Assembly (NCBI GenBank): GCA_039707655.1
Contig: CM077673.1
Span: forward strand, 6,520,001 to 6,584,000
Reading direction: 5' to 3'
Source of the DNA: Elymus sibiricus
Taxonomy: Eukaryota; Streptophyta; Magnoliopsida; Poales; Poaceae
Length of the DNA stretch: 64,000 nucleotides
Part shown: piece by piece, positions 49,241 through 63,300 of the stretch
Numbering within the stretch: position 1 is the first letter of the stretch
How the letters are laid out: every line of letters begins with the position of its first letter
The notes under the pieces: model-generated
What the model was told of the DNA's origin: nothing
Databases searched by the model: none
The model's input: only the letters and a program-made list of their open reading frames with translations
Made by a program: the position numbers and the translations under genes

Positions 49241-52160
49241 CGGACGGCCATGACAACCAAAAAAACAGTGAATAATAGCATAGAAATCTGGTCAGAATGG
49301 ACAAAATCTGCGAGTTTTGCGGAGGTCCCCGTAAGCGGACCCTGGGGTTCCCCGAACATTTGGATCGCCACGGGACCCATAATCAGAGAGTAATAGCATA
49401 GAAAACAGGTAAGAATGGACCAAATCTGCGAGTTCTGGCGATGTCACCGTAACCGGTCCACGGGCTTCCCCGAACGTTCGGACGACCAAGACAACCAAAA
49501 AACAGTGAATAATAGCATAGAAAACAGGTAAGAATGGACCAAATCTGCGAGTTTTGGCGAGGTCCGCGTAACCGGACCCCGGGCTTCCCCGAACGTTCGG
49601 ACGACCACGACAACCAAAAAACAGTGAATAATAGCATAGAAAACTGGTAAGAATGGACCAAATCTGCGAGTTTTGGAAAGGTCCCCGTAACCGGACCCCG
49701 GGCATCCCCAAATGTTGGGACGACCACAACAACCAAAAACAGTGAATACTAGCATAGATAACAGGTAAGAATGGACCAAATCTGCGAGTTTTGGCGAGGT
49801 CCCCGTAAGCGGACCCCATGGTTCCCCGAACGTTTCGATCGTCCCGACACCCAAAATCAGTGAGTAATAGCATAGAAAACTGGCTGGAAAAGACAAAATC
49901 TGCTAGTTTTGGCGAGGTCCCGGTAACCGGTCCACGGGCTTCCCCGAATGTTCGGACGGCCACGACAACCAAAAAAACAGTGAATAATAGCATAGAAATC
50001 TGGTCAGAATGGACAAAATCTGCGAGTTTTGGCGAGGTCCCCGTAAGCGGACCCCGGGGTTCCCCGAACATTTGGATCGCCCTCGGACCCATAATCAGAG
50101 AGTAATAGCATAGAAAACAGGTAAGAATGGACCAAATCTGCGAGTTTTGGCGATGTCACCGTAACCGGTCCACGGGCTTCCCCGAACGTTCGGACGACCA
50201 AGACAACCAAAAAACAGTGAATAATAGCACAGAAAACTAGTAAGAATGGACCAAATCTGCGAGTTTTGGCGAGGTCCCCGTAACCGGACCCCGGGCTTCC
50301 CCGAACGTTCGGACGACCACGACAACCAAAAAACAGTGAATAATAGCATAGAAAACTGGTAAGAATGGACCAAATCTGCGAGTTTTGGCAAGGTCCCCGT
50401 AACCGGACCCCGGGCATCCCCAAATGTTGGGACGACCACAACAACCAAAAACAGTGAATAATAGCATAGAAAACAGGTAAGAATGGACCAAATCTGCGAG
50501 TTTTGGCGAGGTCCCCGTAAGCGGACCCCATGGTTCCCCGAACGTTTCGATCGTCCCGAGACCCAAAACCAGTGAGTAATAGCATAGAAAACTGGCCGGA
50601 AAAGAAAAAATCTGCTAGTTTTGGCGAGGTCCCGGTAACCGGTCCACGGGCTTCCCCGAATGTTCGGACGGCCATGACAACCAAAAAAACAGTGAATAAT
50701 AGCATAGAAATCTGGTCAGAATGGACAAAATCTGCGAGTTTTGCGGAGGTCCCCGTAAGCGGACCCTGGGGTTCCCCGAACATTTGGATCGCCCCGGGAC
50801 CCATAATCAGAGAGTAATAGCATAGAAAACAGGTAAGAATGGACCAAATCTGCGAGTTCTGGCGATGTCACCGTAACCGGTCCACGGGCTTCCCCGAACG
50901 TTCGGACGACCAAGACAACCAAAAAACAGTGAATAATAGCACAGAAAACTAGTAAGAATGGACCAAATCTGCGAGTTTTGGCGAGGTCCCCGTAACCGGA
51001 CCCCGGGCTTCCCCGAACGTTCGGACGACAACGACAACCAAAAAACAGTGAATAATAGCATAGAAAACTGGTAAGAATGGACCAAATCTGCGAGTTTTGG
51101 CAAGGTCCCCGTAACCGGACCCCGGGCATCCCCAAATGTTGGGACGACCACAACAACCAAAAACAGTGAATAATAGCATAGAAAACAGGTAAGAATGGAC
51201 CAAATCTGCGAGTTTTGGCGAGGTCCCCGTAAGCGGACCCCATGGTTCCCCGAACGTTTCGATCGTCCCGAGACCCAAAACCAGTGAGTAATAGCATAGA
51301 AAACTGGCCGGAAAAGAAAAAATCTGCTAGTTTTGGCGAGGTCCCGGTAACCGGTCCACGGGCTTCCCCGAATGTTCGGACGGCCATGACAACCAAAAAA
51401 ACAGTGAATAATAGCATAGAAATCTGGTCAGAATGGACAAAATCTGCGAGTTTTGCGGAGGTCCCCGTAAGCGGACCCTGGGGTTCCCCGAACATTTGGA
51501 TCGCCACGGGACCCATAATCAGAGAGTAATAGCATAGAAAACAGGTAAGAATGGACCAAATCTGCGAGTTCTGGCGATGTCACCGTAACCGGTCCACGGG
51601 CTTCCCCGAACGTTCGGACGACCAAGACAACCAAAAAACAAAGAATAATAGCATAGAAAACAGGTAAGAATGGACCAAATCTGCGAGTTTTGGCGAGGTC
51701 CGCGTAACCGGACCCCGGGCTTCCCCGAACGTTCGGACGACCACGACAACCAAAAAACAGTGAATAATAGCATAGAAAACTGGTAAGAATGGACCAAATC
51801 TGCGAGTTTTGGAAAGGTCCCCGTAACCGGACCCCGGGCATCCCCAAATGTTGGGACGACCACAACAACCAAAAACAGTGAATACTAGCATAGATAACAG
51901 GTAAGAATGGACCAAATCTGCGTGTTTTGGCGAGGTCCCCGTAAGCGGACCCCATGGTTCCCCGAACGTTTCGATCGTTCCGACACCCAAAATCAGTGAG
52001 TAATAGCATAGAAAACTGGCTGGAAAAGACAAAATCTGCTAGTTTTGGCGAGGTCCCGGTAACCGGTCCACGGGCTTCCCCGAATGTTCGGACGGCCACG
52101 ACAACCAAAAAAACAGTGAATAATAGCATAGAAATCTGGTCAGAATGGACAAAATCTGCG
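48601..52160 (+). repeat. Run of five 6-mers, second run (3560 bp)
   Basis: A monomers lie at 48,601, 49,313, 50,025, 50,737 and 51,449. The order of private markers differs from the 42,671 run by one inserted 712-bp unit: 44,095 and 44,807 pair with 49,313 and 50,025, but 45,519 pairs with 51,449. The unit at 50,737 carries the unique change GACGACAACGAC (near 51,027). Confidence 0.88.
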
Positions 52161-55100
52161 AGTTTTGGCGAGGTCCCCGTAAGCGGACCCCGGGGTTCCC
52201 CGAACATTTGGATCGCCCCCGGACCCATAATCAGAGAGTAATAGCATAGAAAACAGGTAAGAATGGACCAAATCTGCGAGTTTTGGCGATGTCACCGTAA
52301 CCGTTCCACGGGCTTCCCCGAACGTTCGGACGACCAAGACAACCAAAAAACAATGAATAATAGCACAAAAAACTAGTAAGAATGGACCAAATCTGCGAGT
52401 TTTGGCGAGGTCCCCGTAACCGGACCACGGGCTTCCCCGAACGTTCGGACGACCAGGACAACCAAAAAACAGTGAATAATAGCACAGAAAACTGGTAAGA
52501 ATGGACCAAATCTGAGTTTTGGCGAGGTCCCCGTAACCGGACCCTGGGCTTCCCCGAACGTTCGGACGACCACGACAACCAAAAAACAGTGAATAATAGC
52601 ATAGAAAACAGGTAAGAATGGACCAAATCTGCGAGTTTTGGCAAGGTCCCCGTAACCGGACCCCGGGCATCCCCAAATGTTGGGACGACCACAACAACCA
52701 AAAACAGTGAATACTAGCATAGAAAACAGGTAAGAATGGACCAAATCTGCGAGTTTTGGCGAGGTCCCCGTAAGCGGACCCCATGGTTCCCCGAACGTTT
52801 CGATCGTCCCGAGACCCAAAATCAGTGAGTAATAGCATAAAAAACTGGTCGGAGCAGACAAAATCAGCTAGTTTTGGCGAGGTCCCAGTAATTGGTCCAC
52901 GGGCTTCCCCGAATGTTCGGACGGCCACGACAACCAAAAAAACAGTGAATAATAGCATAGAAATCTGGTCAGAATGGAGAAAATCTGCGAGTTTTGGCGA
53001 GGTCCCCGTAAGCGGACCCCGGGGTTCCCCGAACATTTGGATCGCCCCGGGACCCATAATCAGAGAGTAATAGCATAGAAAACAGGTAAGAATGGACCAA
53101 ATCTGCGAGTTTTGGCGATGTCACCGTAACCGGTCCACGGGCTTCCCCGAACGTTCGGACGACCAAGACAACCAAAAAACAGTGAATAATAGCACAGAAA
53201 ACTAGTAAGAATGGACCAAATCTGCGAGTTTTGGCGAGGTCCCCGTAACCGGACCCCGGGCTTCCCCGAACGTTCGGACGACCACGACAACCAAAAAACA
53301 GTGAATAATAGCATAGAAAACTGGTAAGAATGGACCAAATCTGCAAGTTTTGGCAAGGTCCCCGTAACCGGACCCCGGGCATCCCCAAATGTTGGGACGA
53401 CCACAACAACCAAAAACAGTGAATACTAGCATAGATAACAGGTAAGAATGGACCAAATCTGCGAGTTTTGGCGAGGTCCCCGTAAGCGGACCCCATGGTT
53501 CCCCGAACGTTTCGATCGTCCCGAGACCCAAAATCAGTGAGTAATAGCATAGAAAACTGGCTGGAAAAGACAAAATCTGCTAGTTTTGGCGAGGTCCCGG
53601 TAACCGGTCCACGGGCTTCCCCGAATGTTCGGACGGCCACGACAACCAAAAAAACAGTGAATAATAGCATAGAAATCTGGTCAGAATGGACAAAATCTGC
53701 GAGTTTTGGCGAGGTCCCCGTAAGCGGACCCCGGGGTTCCCCGAACATTTGGATCGCCCCGGGACCCATAATCAGAGAGTAATAGCATAGAAAACAGGTA
53801 AGAATGGACCAAATCTGCGAGTTTTGGCGATGTCACCGTAACCGTTCCACGGGCTTCCCCGAACGTTCGGACGACCAAGACAACCAAAAAACAGTGAATA
53901 ATAGCACAAAAAACTAGTAAGAATGGACCAAATCTGCGAGTTTAGGCGAGGTCCCCGTAACCGGACCACGGGCTTCCCCGAACGTTCGGACGACCAGGAC
54001 AACCAAAAAACAGTGAATAATAGCACAGAAAACTGGTAAGAATGGACCAAATCTGAGTTTTGGCGAGGTCCCCGTAACCGGACCCCGGGCTTCCCCGAAC
54101 GTTCGGACGACCACGACAACCAAAAAACAGTGAATAATAGCATAGAAAACTGGTAAGAATGGACCAAATCTGCGAGTTTTGGAAAGGTCCCCGTAACCGG
54201 ACCCCGGGCATCCCCAAATGTTGGCACGACCACAACAACCAAAAACAGTGAATACTAGCATAGATAACAGGTAAGAATGGACCAAATCTGCAAGTTTTGG
54301 CGAGGTCCCCGTAAGCGGACCCCATGGTTCCCCGAACGTTTCGATCGTCCCGAGACCCAAAATCAGTGAGTAATAGCATAGAAAACTGGCTGGAAAAGAC
54401 AAAATCTGCTAGTTTTGGCGAGGTCCCGGTAACCGGTCCACGGGCTTCCCCGAATGTTCGGACGGCCACGACAACCAAAAAAACAGTGAATAATAGCATA
54501 GAAATCTGGTCAGAATGGACAAAATCTGCGAGTTTTGGCGAGGTCCCCGTAAGCGGACCCCGGGGTTCCCCGAACATTTGGATCGCCCCGGGACCCATAA
54601 TCAGAGAGTAATAGCATAGAAAACAGGTAAGAATGGACCAAATCTGCGAGTTTTGGCGATGTCACCGTAACCGGTCCACGGGCTTCCCCGAACGTTCGGA
54701 CGACCAAGACAACCAAAAAACAGTGAATAATAGCACAGAAAACTAGTAAGAATGGACCAAATCTGCGAGTTTTGGCGAGGTCCCCGTAACCGGACCCCGG
54801 GCTTCCCCGAACGTTCGGACGACCACGACAACCAAAAAACAGTGAATAATAGCATAGAAAACTGGTAAGAATGGACCAAATCTGCGAGTTTTGGAAAGGT
54901 CCCCGTAACCGGACCCCGGGCATCCCCAAATGTTGGGACGACCACAACAACCAAAAACAGTGAATACTAGCATAGATAACAGGTAAGAATGGACCAAATC
55001 TGCGTGTTTTGGCGAGGTCCCCGTAAGCGGACCCCATGGTTCCCCGAACGTTTCGATCGTCCCGACACCCAAAATCAGTGAGTAATAGCATAGAAAACTG

Positions 55101-55170
55101 GCTGGAAAAGACAAAATCTGCTAGTTTTGGCGAGGTCCCGGTAACCGGCCCACGGGCTTCCCCGAATGTT
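50880..55170 (+). repeat. 5930-bp-offset duplication, right copy (about 4.3 kb)
   Basis: This is the partner of 44,950-49,240. Minor private changes separate the copies, for example GACGACAACGAC near 51,027, TCGTTCCGACACC near 51,977 and CCGGCCCACGGG near 55,148, so this pair is slightly older or more diverged than the 4270-bp pair. Confidence 0.85.
52161..54530 (+). repeat. 7-mer, 6-mer, 7-mer block, second copy (2370 bp)
   Basis: Unit starts are 52,161, 52,990 and 53,702. It repeats 46,231-48,600 at an offset of 5930 bp, with the same GTTTAGGCGAGG (near 53,942), ACAATGAATAATAG, CAAAATCAGC and TGTTGGCACGACC markers. Confidence 0.9.
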
Positions 55171-57612
55171 CGGACGGCCACGACAACCAAAAAAACAGTG
55201 AATAATAGCATAGAAATCTGGTCAGAATGGACAAAATCTGCGAGTTTTGGCGAGGTCCCCGTAAGCGGACCCCGGGGTTCCCCGAACATTTGGATCGCCC
55301 CCGGACCCATAATCAGAGAGTAATAGCATAGAAAACAGGTAAGAATGGACCAAATCTGCGAGTTTTGGCGATGTCACCGTAACCGTTCCACGGGCTTCCC
55401 CGAACGTTCGGACGACCAAGACAACCAAAAAACAATGAATAATAGCACAAAAAACTAGTAAGAATGGACCAAATCTGCGAGTTTTGGCGAGGTCCCCGTA
55501 ACCGGACCACGGGCTTCCCCGAACGTTCGGACGACCAGGACAACCAAAAAACAGTGAATAATAGCACAGAAAACTGGTAAGAATGGACCAAATCTGAGTT
55601 TTGGCGAGGTCCCCGTAACCGGACCCTGGGCTTCCCCGAACGTTCGGACGACCACGACAACCAAAAAACAGTGAATAATAGCATAGAAAACAGGTAAGAA
55701 TGGACCAAATCTGCGAGTTTTGGCAAGGTCCCCGTAACCGGACCCCGGGCATCCCCAAATGTTGGGACGACCACAACAACCAAAAACAGTGAATACTAGC
55801 ATAGAAAACAGGTAAGAATGGACCAAATCTGCGAGTTTTGGCGAGGTCCCCGTAAGCGGACCCCATGGTTCCCCGAACGTTTCGATCGTCCCGAGACCCA
55901 AAATCAGTGAGTAATAGCATAAAAAACTGGCCGGAGCAGACAAAATCAGCTAGTTTTGGCGAGGTCCCAGTAATTGGTCCACGGGCTTCCCCGAATGTTC
56001 GGACGGCCACGACAACCAAAAAAACAGTGAATAATAGCATAGAAATCTGGTCAGAATGGAGAAAATCTGCGAGTTTTGGCGAGGTCCCCGTAAGCGGACC
56101 CCGGGGTTCCCCGAACATTTGGATCGCCCCGGGACCCATAATCAGAGAGTAATAGCATAGAAAACAGGTAAGAATGGACCAAATCTGCGAGTTTTGGCGA
56201 TGTCACCGTAACCGGTCCACGGGCTTCCCCGAACGTTCGGACGACCAAGACAACCAAAAAACAGTGAATAATAGCACAGAAAACTAGTAAGAATGGACCA
56301 AATCTGCGAGTTTTGGCGAGGTCCCCGTAACCGGACCCCGGGCTTCCCCGAACGTTCGGACGACCACGACAACCAAAAAACAGTGAATAATAACATAGAA
56401 AACTGGTAAGAATGGACCAAATCTGCAAGTTTTGGCAAGGTCCCCGTAACCGGACCCCGGGCATCCCCAAATGTTGGGACGACCACAACAACCAAAAACA
56501 GTGAATACTAGCATAGATAACAGGTAAGAGTGGACCAAATCTGCGAGTTTTGGCGAGGTCCCCGTAAGCGGACCCCATGGTTCCCCGAACGTTTCGATCG
56601 TCCCGAGACCCAAAATCAGTGAGTAATAGCATAGAAAACTGGCTGGAAAAGACAAAATCTGCTAGTTTTGGCGAGGTCCCGGTAACCGGTCCACGGGCTT
56701 CCCCGAATGTTCGGACGGCCACGACAACCAAAAAAACAGTGAATAATAGCATAGAAATCTGGTCAGAATGGACAAAATCTGCGAGTTTTGGCGAGGTCCC
56801 CGTAAGCGGACCCCGGGGTTCCCCGAACATTTGGATCGCCCCGGGACCCATAATCAGAGAGTAATAGCATAGAAAACAGGTAAGAATGGACCAAATATGC
56901 GAGTTTTGGCGATGTCACCGTAACCGTTCCACGGGCTTCCCCGAACGTTCGGACGACCAAGACAACCAAAAAACAGTGAATAATAGCACAAAAAACTAGT
57001 AAGAATGGACCAAATCTGCGAGTTTAGGCGAGGTCCCCGTAACCGGACCACGGGCTTCCCCGAACGTTCGGACGACCAGGACAACCAAAAAACAGTGAAT
57101 AATAGCACAGAAAACTGGTAAGAATGGACCAAATCTGAGTTTTGGCGAGGTCCCCGTAACCGGACCCCGGGCTTCCCCGAACGTTCGGACGACCACGACA
57201 ACCAAAAAACAATGAATAATAGCATAGAAAACTGGTAAGAATGGACCAAATCTGCGAGTTTTGGAAAGGTCCCCGTAACCGGACCCCGGGCATCCCCAAA
57301 TGTTGGCACGACCACAACAACCAAAAACAGTGAATACTAGCATAGATAACAGGTAAGAATGGACCAAATCTGCAAGTTTTGGCGAGGTCCCCGTAAGCGG
57401 ACCCCATGGTTCCCCGAACGTTTCGATCGTCCCGAGACCCAAAATCAGTGAGTAATAGCATAGAAAACTGGCTGGAAAAGACAAAATCTGCTAGTTTTGG
57501 CGAGGTCCCGGTAACCGGTCCACGGGCTTCCCCGAATGTTCGGACGGCCACGACAACCAAAAAAACAGTGAATAATAGCATAGAAATCTGGTCAGAATGG
57601 ACAAAATCTGCG
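54531..57612 (+). repeat. Alternating 6-mers and 7-mers
   Basis: Unit starts are 54,531 (6), 55,243 (7), 56,072 (6) and 56,784 (7). Both 7-mers are ABCC'DEF with the CTGAGTTTTG deletion (near 55,594 and 57,134). Private markers in this stretch (TAACATAGAAAAC near 56,391, AGGTAAGAGTGG near 56,522, CAAATATGCGAG near 56,893) recur 4270 bp downstream. Confidence 0.9.
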
Positions 57613-60080
57613 AGTTTTGGCGAGGTCCCCGTAAGCGGACCCCGGGGTTCCCCGAACATTTGGATCGCCCCGGGACCCATAATCAGAGAGTAATAGCATA
57701 GAAAACAGGTAAGAATGGACCAAATCTGTGAGTTTTGGCGATGTCACCGTAACCGTTCCACGGGCTTCCCCGAACGTTCGGACGACCAAGACAACCAAAA
57801 AACAGTGAATAATAGCACAGAAAACTAGTAAGAATGGACCAAATCTGCGAGTTTTGGCGAGGTCCCCGTAACCGGACCCCGGGCTTCCCCGAACGTTCGG
57901 ACGACCAGGACAACCAAAAAACAGTGAATAATAGCATAGAAAACTGGTAAGAATGGACCAAATCTGCGAGTTTTGGAAAGGTCCCCGTAACCGGACCCCG
58001 GGCATCCCCAAATGTTGGGACGACCACAACAACCAAAAACAGTGAATACTAGCATAGAAAACAGGTAAGAATGGACCAAATCTGCGAGTTTTGGCGAGGT
58101 CCCCGTAAGCGGACCCCATGGTTCCCCGAACGTTTCGATCGTCCCGAGACCCAAAACCAGTGAGTAATACATAGAAAACTGGCCGGAAAAGACAAAATCT
58201 GCTAGTTTTGGCGAGGTCCCGGTAACCGGTCCACGGGCTTCCCCGAATGTTCGGACGGCCATGACAACCAAAAAAACAGTGAATAATAGCATAGAAATCT
58301 GGTCAGAATGGACAAAATCTGCGAGTTTTGCGGAGGTCCCCGTAAGCGGACCCTGGGGTTCCCCGAACATTTGGATCGCCCCGGGACCCATAATCAGAGA
58401 GTAATAGCATAGAAAACAGGTAAGAATGGACCAAATCTGCGAGTTCTGGCGATGTCACCGTAACCGGTCCACGGGCTTCCCCGAACGTTCGGACGACCAA
58501 GACAACCAAAAAACAGTGAATAATAGCACATAAAACTAGTAAGAATGGACCAAATCTGCGAGTTTTGGCGAGGTCCCCGTAACCGGACCCCGGGCTTCCC
58601 CGAACGTTCGGACGACCACGACAACCAAAAAACAGTGAATAATAGCATAGAAAACTGGTAAGAATGGACCAAATCTGCGAGTTTTGGAAAGGTCCCCGTA
58701 ACCGGACCCCGGGCATCCCCAAATGTTGGCACGACCACAACAACCAAAAACAGTGAATACTAGCATAGATAACAGGTAAGAATGGACCAAATCTGCAAGT
58801 TTTGGCGAGGTCCCCGTAAGCGGACCCCATGGTTCCCCGAACGTTTCGATCGTCCCGAGACCCAAAATCAGTGAGTAATAGCATAGAAAACTGGCTGGAA
58901 AAGACAAAATCTGCTAGTTTTGGCGAGGTCCCAGTAACCGGTCCACGGGCTTCCCCGAATGTTCGGACGGCCACGACAACCAAAAAAACAGTGAATAATA
59001 GCATAGAAATCTGGTCAGAATGGACAAAATCTGCGAGTTTTGGCGAGGTCCCCGTAAGCGGACCCCGGGGTTCCCCGAACATTTGGATCGCCCCGGGACC
59101 CATAATCAGAGAGTAATAGCATAGAAAACAGGTAAGAATGGACCAAATCTGCGAGTTTTGGCGATGTCACCGTAACCGTTCCACGGGCTTCCCCGAACGT
59201 TCGGACGACCAAGACAACCAAAAAACAGTGAATAATAGCACAGAAAACTAGTAAGAATGGACCAAATCTGCGAGTTTTGGCGAGGTCCCCGTAACCGGAC
59301 CCCGGGCTTCCCCGAACGTTCGGACGACCAGGACAACCAAAAAACAGTGAATAATAGCATAGAAAACTGGTAAGAATGGACCAAATCTGCGAGTTTTGGA
59401 AAGGTCCCCGTAACCGGACCCCGGGCATCCCCAAATGTTGGGACGACCACAACAACCAAAAACAGTGAATACTAGCATAGATAACAGGTAAGAATGGACC
59501 AAATCTGCGAGTTTTGGCGAGGTCCCCGTAAGCGGACCCCATGGTTCCCCGAACGTTTCGATCGTCCCGAGACCCAAAATCAGTGAGTAATAGCATAGAA
59601 AACTGGCTGGAAAAGACAAAATCTGCTAGTTTTGGCGAGGTCCCGGTAACCGGTCCACGGGCTTCCCCGAATGTTCGGACGGCCACGACAACCAAAAAAA
59701 CAGTGAATAATAGCATAGAAATCTGGTCAGAATGGACAAAATCTGCGAGTTTTGGCGAGGTCCCCGTAAGCGGACCCCGGGGTTCCCCGAACATTTGGAT
59801 CGCCCCGGGACCCATAATCAGAGAGTAATAGCATAGAAAACAGGTAAGAATGGACCAAATCTGCGAGTTTTGGCGATGTCACCGTAACCGTTCCACGGGC
59901 TTCCCCGAACGTTCGGACGACCAAGACAACCAAAAAACAGTGAATAATAGCACATAAAACTAGTAAGAATGGACCAAATCTGCGAGTTTTGGCGAGGTCC
60001 CCGTAACCGGACCCCGGGCTTCCCCGAACGTTCGGACGACCACGACAACCAAAAAACAGTGAATAATAGCATAGAAAACT
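55811..60080 (+). repeat. 4270-bp segmental duplication, left copy
   Basis: This is a 36-monomer block whose private variants all reappear 4270 bp downstream: TAACATAGAAAAC (56,391 and 60,661), CAAATATGCGAG, GTTTAGGCGAGG, ACAATGAATAATAG, TGAGTAATACATAG (58,161 and 62,431) and CACATAAAAC. I found no difference at any marker checked; I did not do a base-by-base alignment. Confidence 0.9.
57613..59747 (+). repeat. Three 6-mers (711 + 712 + 712 bp)
   Basis: Unit starts are 57,613, 58,324 and 59,036. The first is one base short because E reads TGAGTAATACATAG instead of TGAGTAATAGCATAG (58,161). The second has CACATAAAACTAG at the end of B (near 58,528). Confidence 0.9.
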
Positions 60081-60341
60081 GGTAAGAATGGACCAAATCT
60101 GCGAGTTTTGGCGAGGTCCCCGTAAGCGGACCCCATGGTTCCCCGAACGTTTCGATCGTCCCGAGACCCAAAATCAGTGAGTAATAGCATAAAAAACTGG
60201 CCGGAGCAGACAAAATCAGCTAGTTTTGGCGAGGTCCCAGTAATTGGTCCACGGGCTTCCCCGAATGTTCGGACGGCCACGACAACCAAAAAAACAGTGA
60301 ATAATAGCATAGAAATCTGGTCAGAATGGAGAAAATCTGCG
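59748..60341 (+). repeat. HOR 5-mer ABCEF, duplication junction (594 bp)
   Basis: A (59,748), B and C are followed directly by E (about 60,104) and F. D is missing. This is the only 5-mer in the window, and it coincides with the start of the 4270-bp duplicate copy: sequence from about 60,081 matches that from about 55,811. The D monomer was lost at the recombination joint. Confidence 0.92.
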
Positions 60342-63300
60342 AGTTTTGGCGAGGTCCCCGTAAGCGGACCCCGGGGTTCCCCGAACATTTGGATCGCCCC
60401 GGGACCCATAATCAGAGAGTAATAGCATAGAAAACAGGTAAGAATGGACCAAATCTGCGAGTTTTGGCGATGTCACCGTAACCGGTCCACGGGCTTCCCC
60501 GAACGTTCGGACGACCAAGACAACCAAAAAACAGTGAATAATAGCACAGAAAACTAGTAAGAATGGACCAAATCTGCGAGTTTTGGCGAGGTCCCCGTAA
60601 CCGGACCCCGGGCTTCCCCGAACGTTCGGACGACCACGACAACCAAAAAACAGTGAATAATAACATAGAAAACTGGTAAGAATGGACCAAATCTGCAAGT
60701 TTTGGCAAGGTCCCCGTAACCGGACCCCGGGCATCCCCAAATGTTGGGACGACCACAACAACCAAAAACAGTGAATACTAGCATAGATAACAGGTAAGAG
60801 TGGACCAAATCTGCGAGTTTTGGCGAGGTCCCCGTAAGCGGACCCCATGGTTCCCCGAACGTTTCGATCGTCCCGAGACCCAAAATCAGTGAGTAATAGC
60901 ATAGAAAACTGGCTGGAAAAGACAAAATCTGCTAGTTTTGGCGAGGTCCCGGTAACCGGTCCACGGGCTTCCCCGAATGTTCGGACGGCCACGACAACCA
61001 AAAAAACAGTGAATAATAGCATAGAAATCTGGTCAGAATGGACAAAATCTGCGAGTTTTGGCGAGGTCCCCGTAAGCGGACCCCGGGGTTCCCCGAACAT
61101 TTGGATCGCCCCGGGACCCATAATCAGAGAGTAATAGCATAGAAAACAGGTAAGAATGGACCAAATATGCGAGTTTTGGCGATGTCACCGTAACCGTTCC
61201 ACGGGCTTCCCCGAACGTTCGGACGACCAAGACAACCAAAAAACAGTGAATAATAGCACAAAAAACTAGTAAGAATGGACCAAATCTGCGAGTTTAGGCG
61301 AGGTCCCCGTAACCGGACCACGGGCTTCCCCGAACGTTCGGACGACCAGGACAACCAAAAAACAGTGAATAATAGCACAGAAAACTGGTAAGAATGGACC
61401 AAATCTGAGTTTTGGCGAGGTCCCCGTAACCGGACCCCGGGCTTCCCCGAACGTTCGGACGACCACGACAACCAAAAAACAATGAATAATAGCATAGAAA
61501 ACTGGTAAGAATGGACCAAATCTGCGAGTTTTGGAAAGGTCCCCGTAACCGGACCCCGGGCATCCCCAAATGTTGGCACGACCACAACAACCAAAAACAG
61601 TGAATACTAGCATAGATAACAGGTAAGAATGGACCAAATCTGCAAGTTTTGGCGAGGTCCCCGTAAGCGGACCCCATGGTTCCCCGAACGTTTCGATCGT
61701 CCCGAGACCCAAAATCAGTGAGTAATAGCATAGAAAACTGGCTGGAAAAGACAAAATCTGCTAGTTTTGGCGAGGTCCCGGTAACCGGTCCACGGGCTTC
61801 CCCGAATGTTCGGACGGCCACGACAACCAAAAAAACAGTGAATAATAGCATAGAAATCTGGTCAGAATGGACAAAATCTGCGAGTTTTGGCGAGGTCCCC
61901 GTAAGCGGACCCCGGGGTTCCCCGAACATTTGGATCGCCCCGGGACCCATAATCAGAGAGTAATAGCATAGAAAACAGGTAAGAATGGACCAAATCTGTG
62001 AGTTTTGGCGATGTCACCGTAACCGTTCCACGGGCTTCCCCGAACGTTCGGACGACCAAGACAACCAAAAAACAGTGAATAATAGCACAGAAAACTAGTA
62101 AGAATGGACCAAATCTGCGAGTTTTGGCGAGGTCCCCGTAACCGGACCCCGGGCTTCCCCGAACGTTCGGACGACCAGGACAACCAAAAAACAGTGAATA
62201 ATAGCATAGAAAACTGGTAAGAATGGACCAAATCTGCGAGTTTTGGAAAGGTCCCCGTAACCGGACCCCGGGCATCCCCAAATGTTGGGACGACCACAAC
62301 AACCAAAAACAGTGAATACTAGCATAGAAAACAGGTAAGAATGGACCAAATCTGCGAGTTTTGGCGAGGTCCCCGTAAGCGGACCCCATGGTTCCCCGAA
62401 CGTTTCGATCGTCCCGAGACCCAAAACCAGTGAGTAATACATAGAAAACTGGCCGGAAAAGACAAAATCTGCTAGTTTTGGCGAGGTCCCGGTAACCGGT
62501 CCACGGGCTTCCCCGAATGTTCGGACGGCCATGACAACCAAAAAAACAGTGAATAATAGCATAGAAATCTGGTCAGAATGGACAAAATCTGCGAGTTTTG
62601 CGGAGGTCCCCGTAAGCGGACCCTGGGGTTCCCCGAACATTTGGATCGCCCCGGGACCCATAATCAGAGAGTAATAGCATAGAAAACAGGTAAGAATGGA
62701 CCAAATCTGCGAGTTCTGGCGATGTCACCGTAACCGGTCCACGGGCTTCCCCGAACGTTCGGACGACCAAGACAACCAAAAAACAGTGAATAATAGCACA
62801 TAAAACTAGTAAGAATGGACCAAATCTGCGAGTTTTGGCGAGGTCCCCGTAACCGGACCCCGGGCTTCCCCGAACGTTCGGACGACCACGACAACCAAAA
62901 AACAGTGAATAATAGCATAGAAAACTGGTAAGAATGGACCAAATCTGCGAGTTTTGGAAAGGTCCCCGTAACCGGACCCCGGGCATCCCCAAATGTTGGC
63001 ACGACCACAACAACCAAAAACAGTGAATACTAGCATAGATAACAGGTAAGAATGGACCAAATCTGCAAGTTTTGGCGAGGTCCCCGTAAGCGGACCCCAT
63101 GGTTCCCCGAACGTTTCGATCGTCCCGAGACCCAAAATCAGTGAGTAATAGCATAGAAAACTGGCTGGAAAAGACAAAATCTGCTAGTTTTGGCGAGGTC
63201 CCAGTAACCGGTCCACGGGCTTCCCCGAATGTTCGGACGGCCACGACAACCAAAAAAACAGTGAATAATAGCATAGAAATCTGGTCAGAATGGACAAAAT

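Noticed and set aside
58161..58170. Sequencing-error explanation for the 1-bp deletion TAATACATAG
   Set aside because: The same deletion occurs at 62,431, exactly 4270 bp away, inside the duplicated block, so it is an inherited variant unless the whole block is an assembly duplicate.
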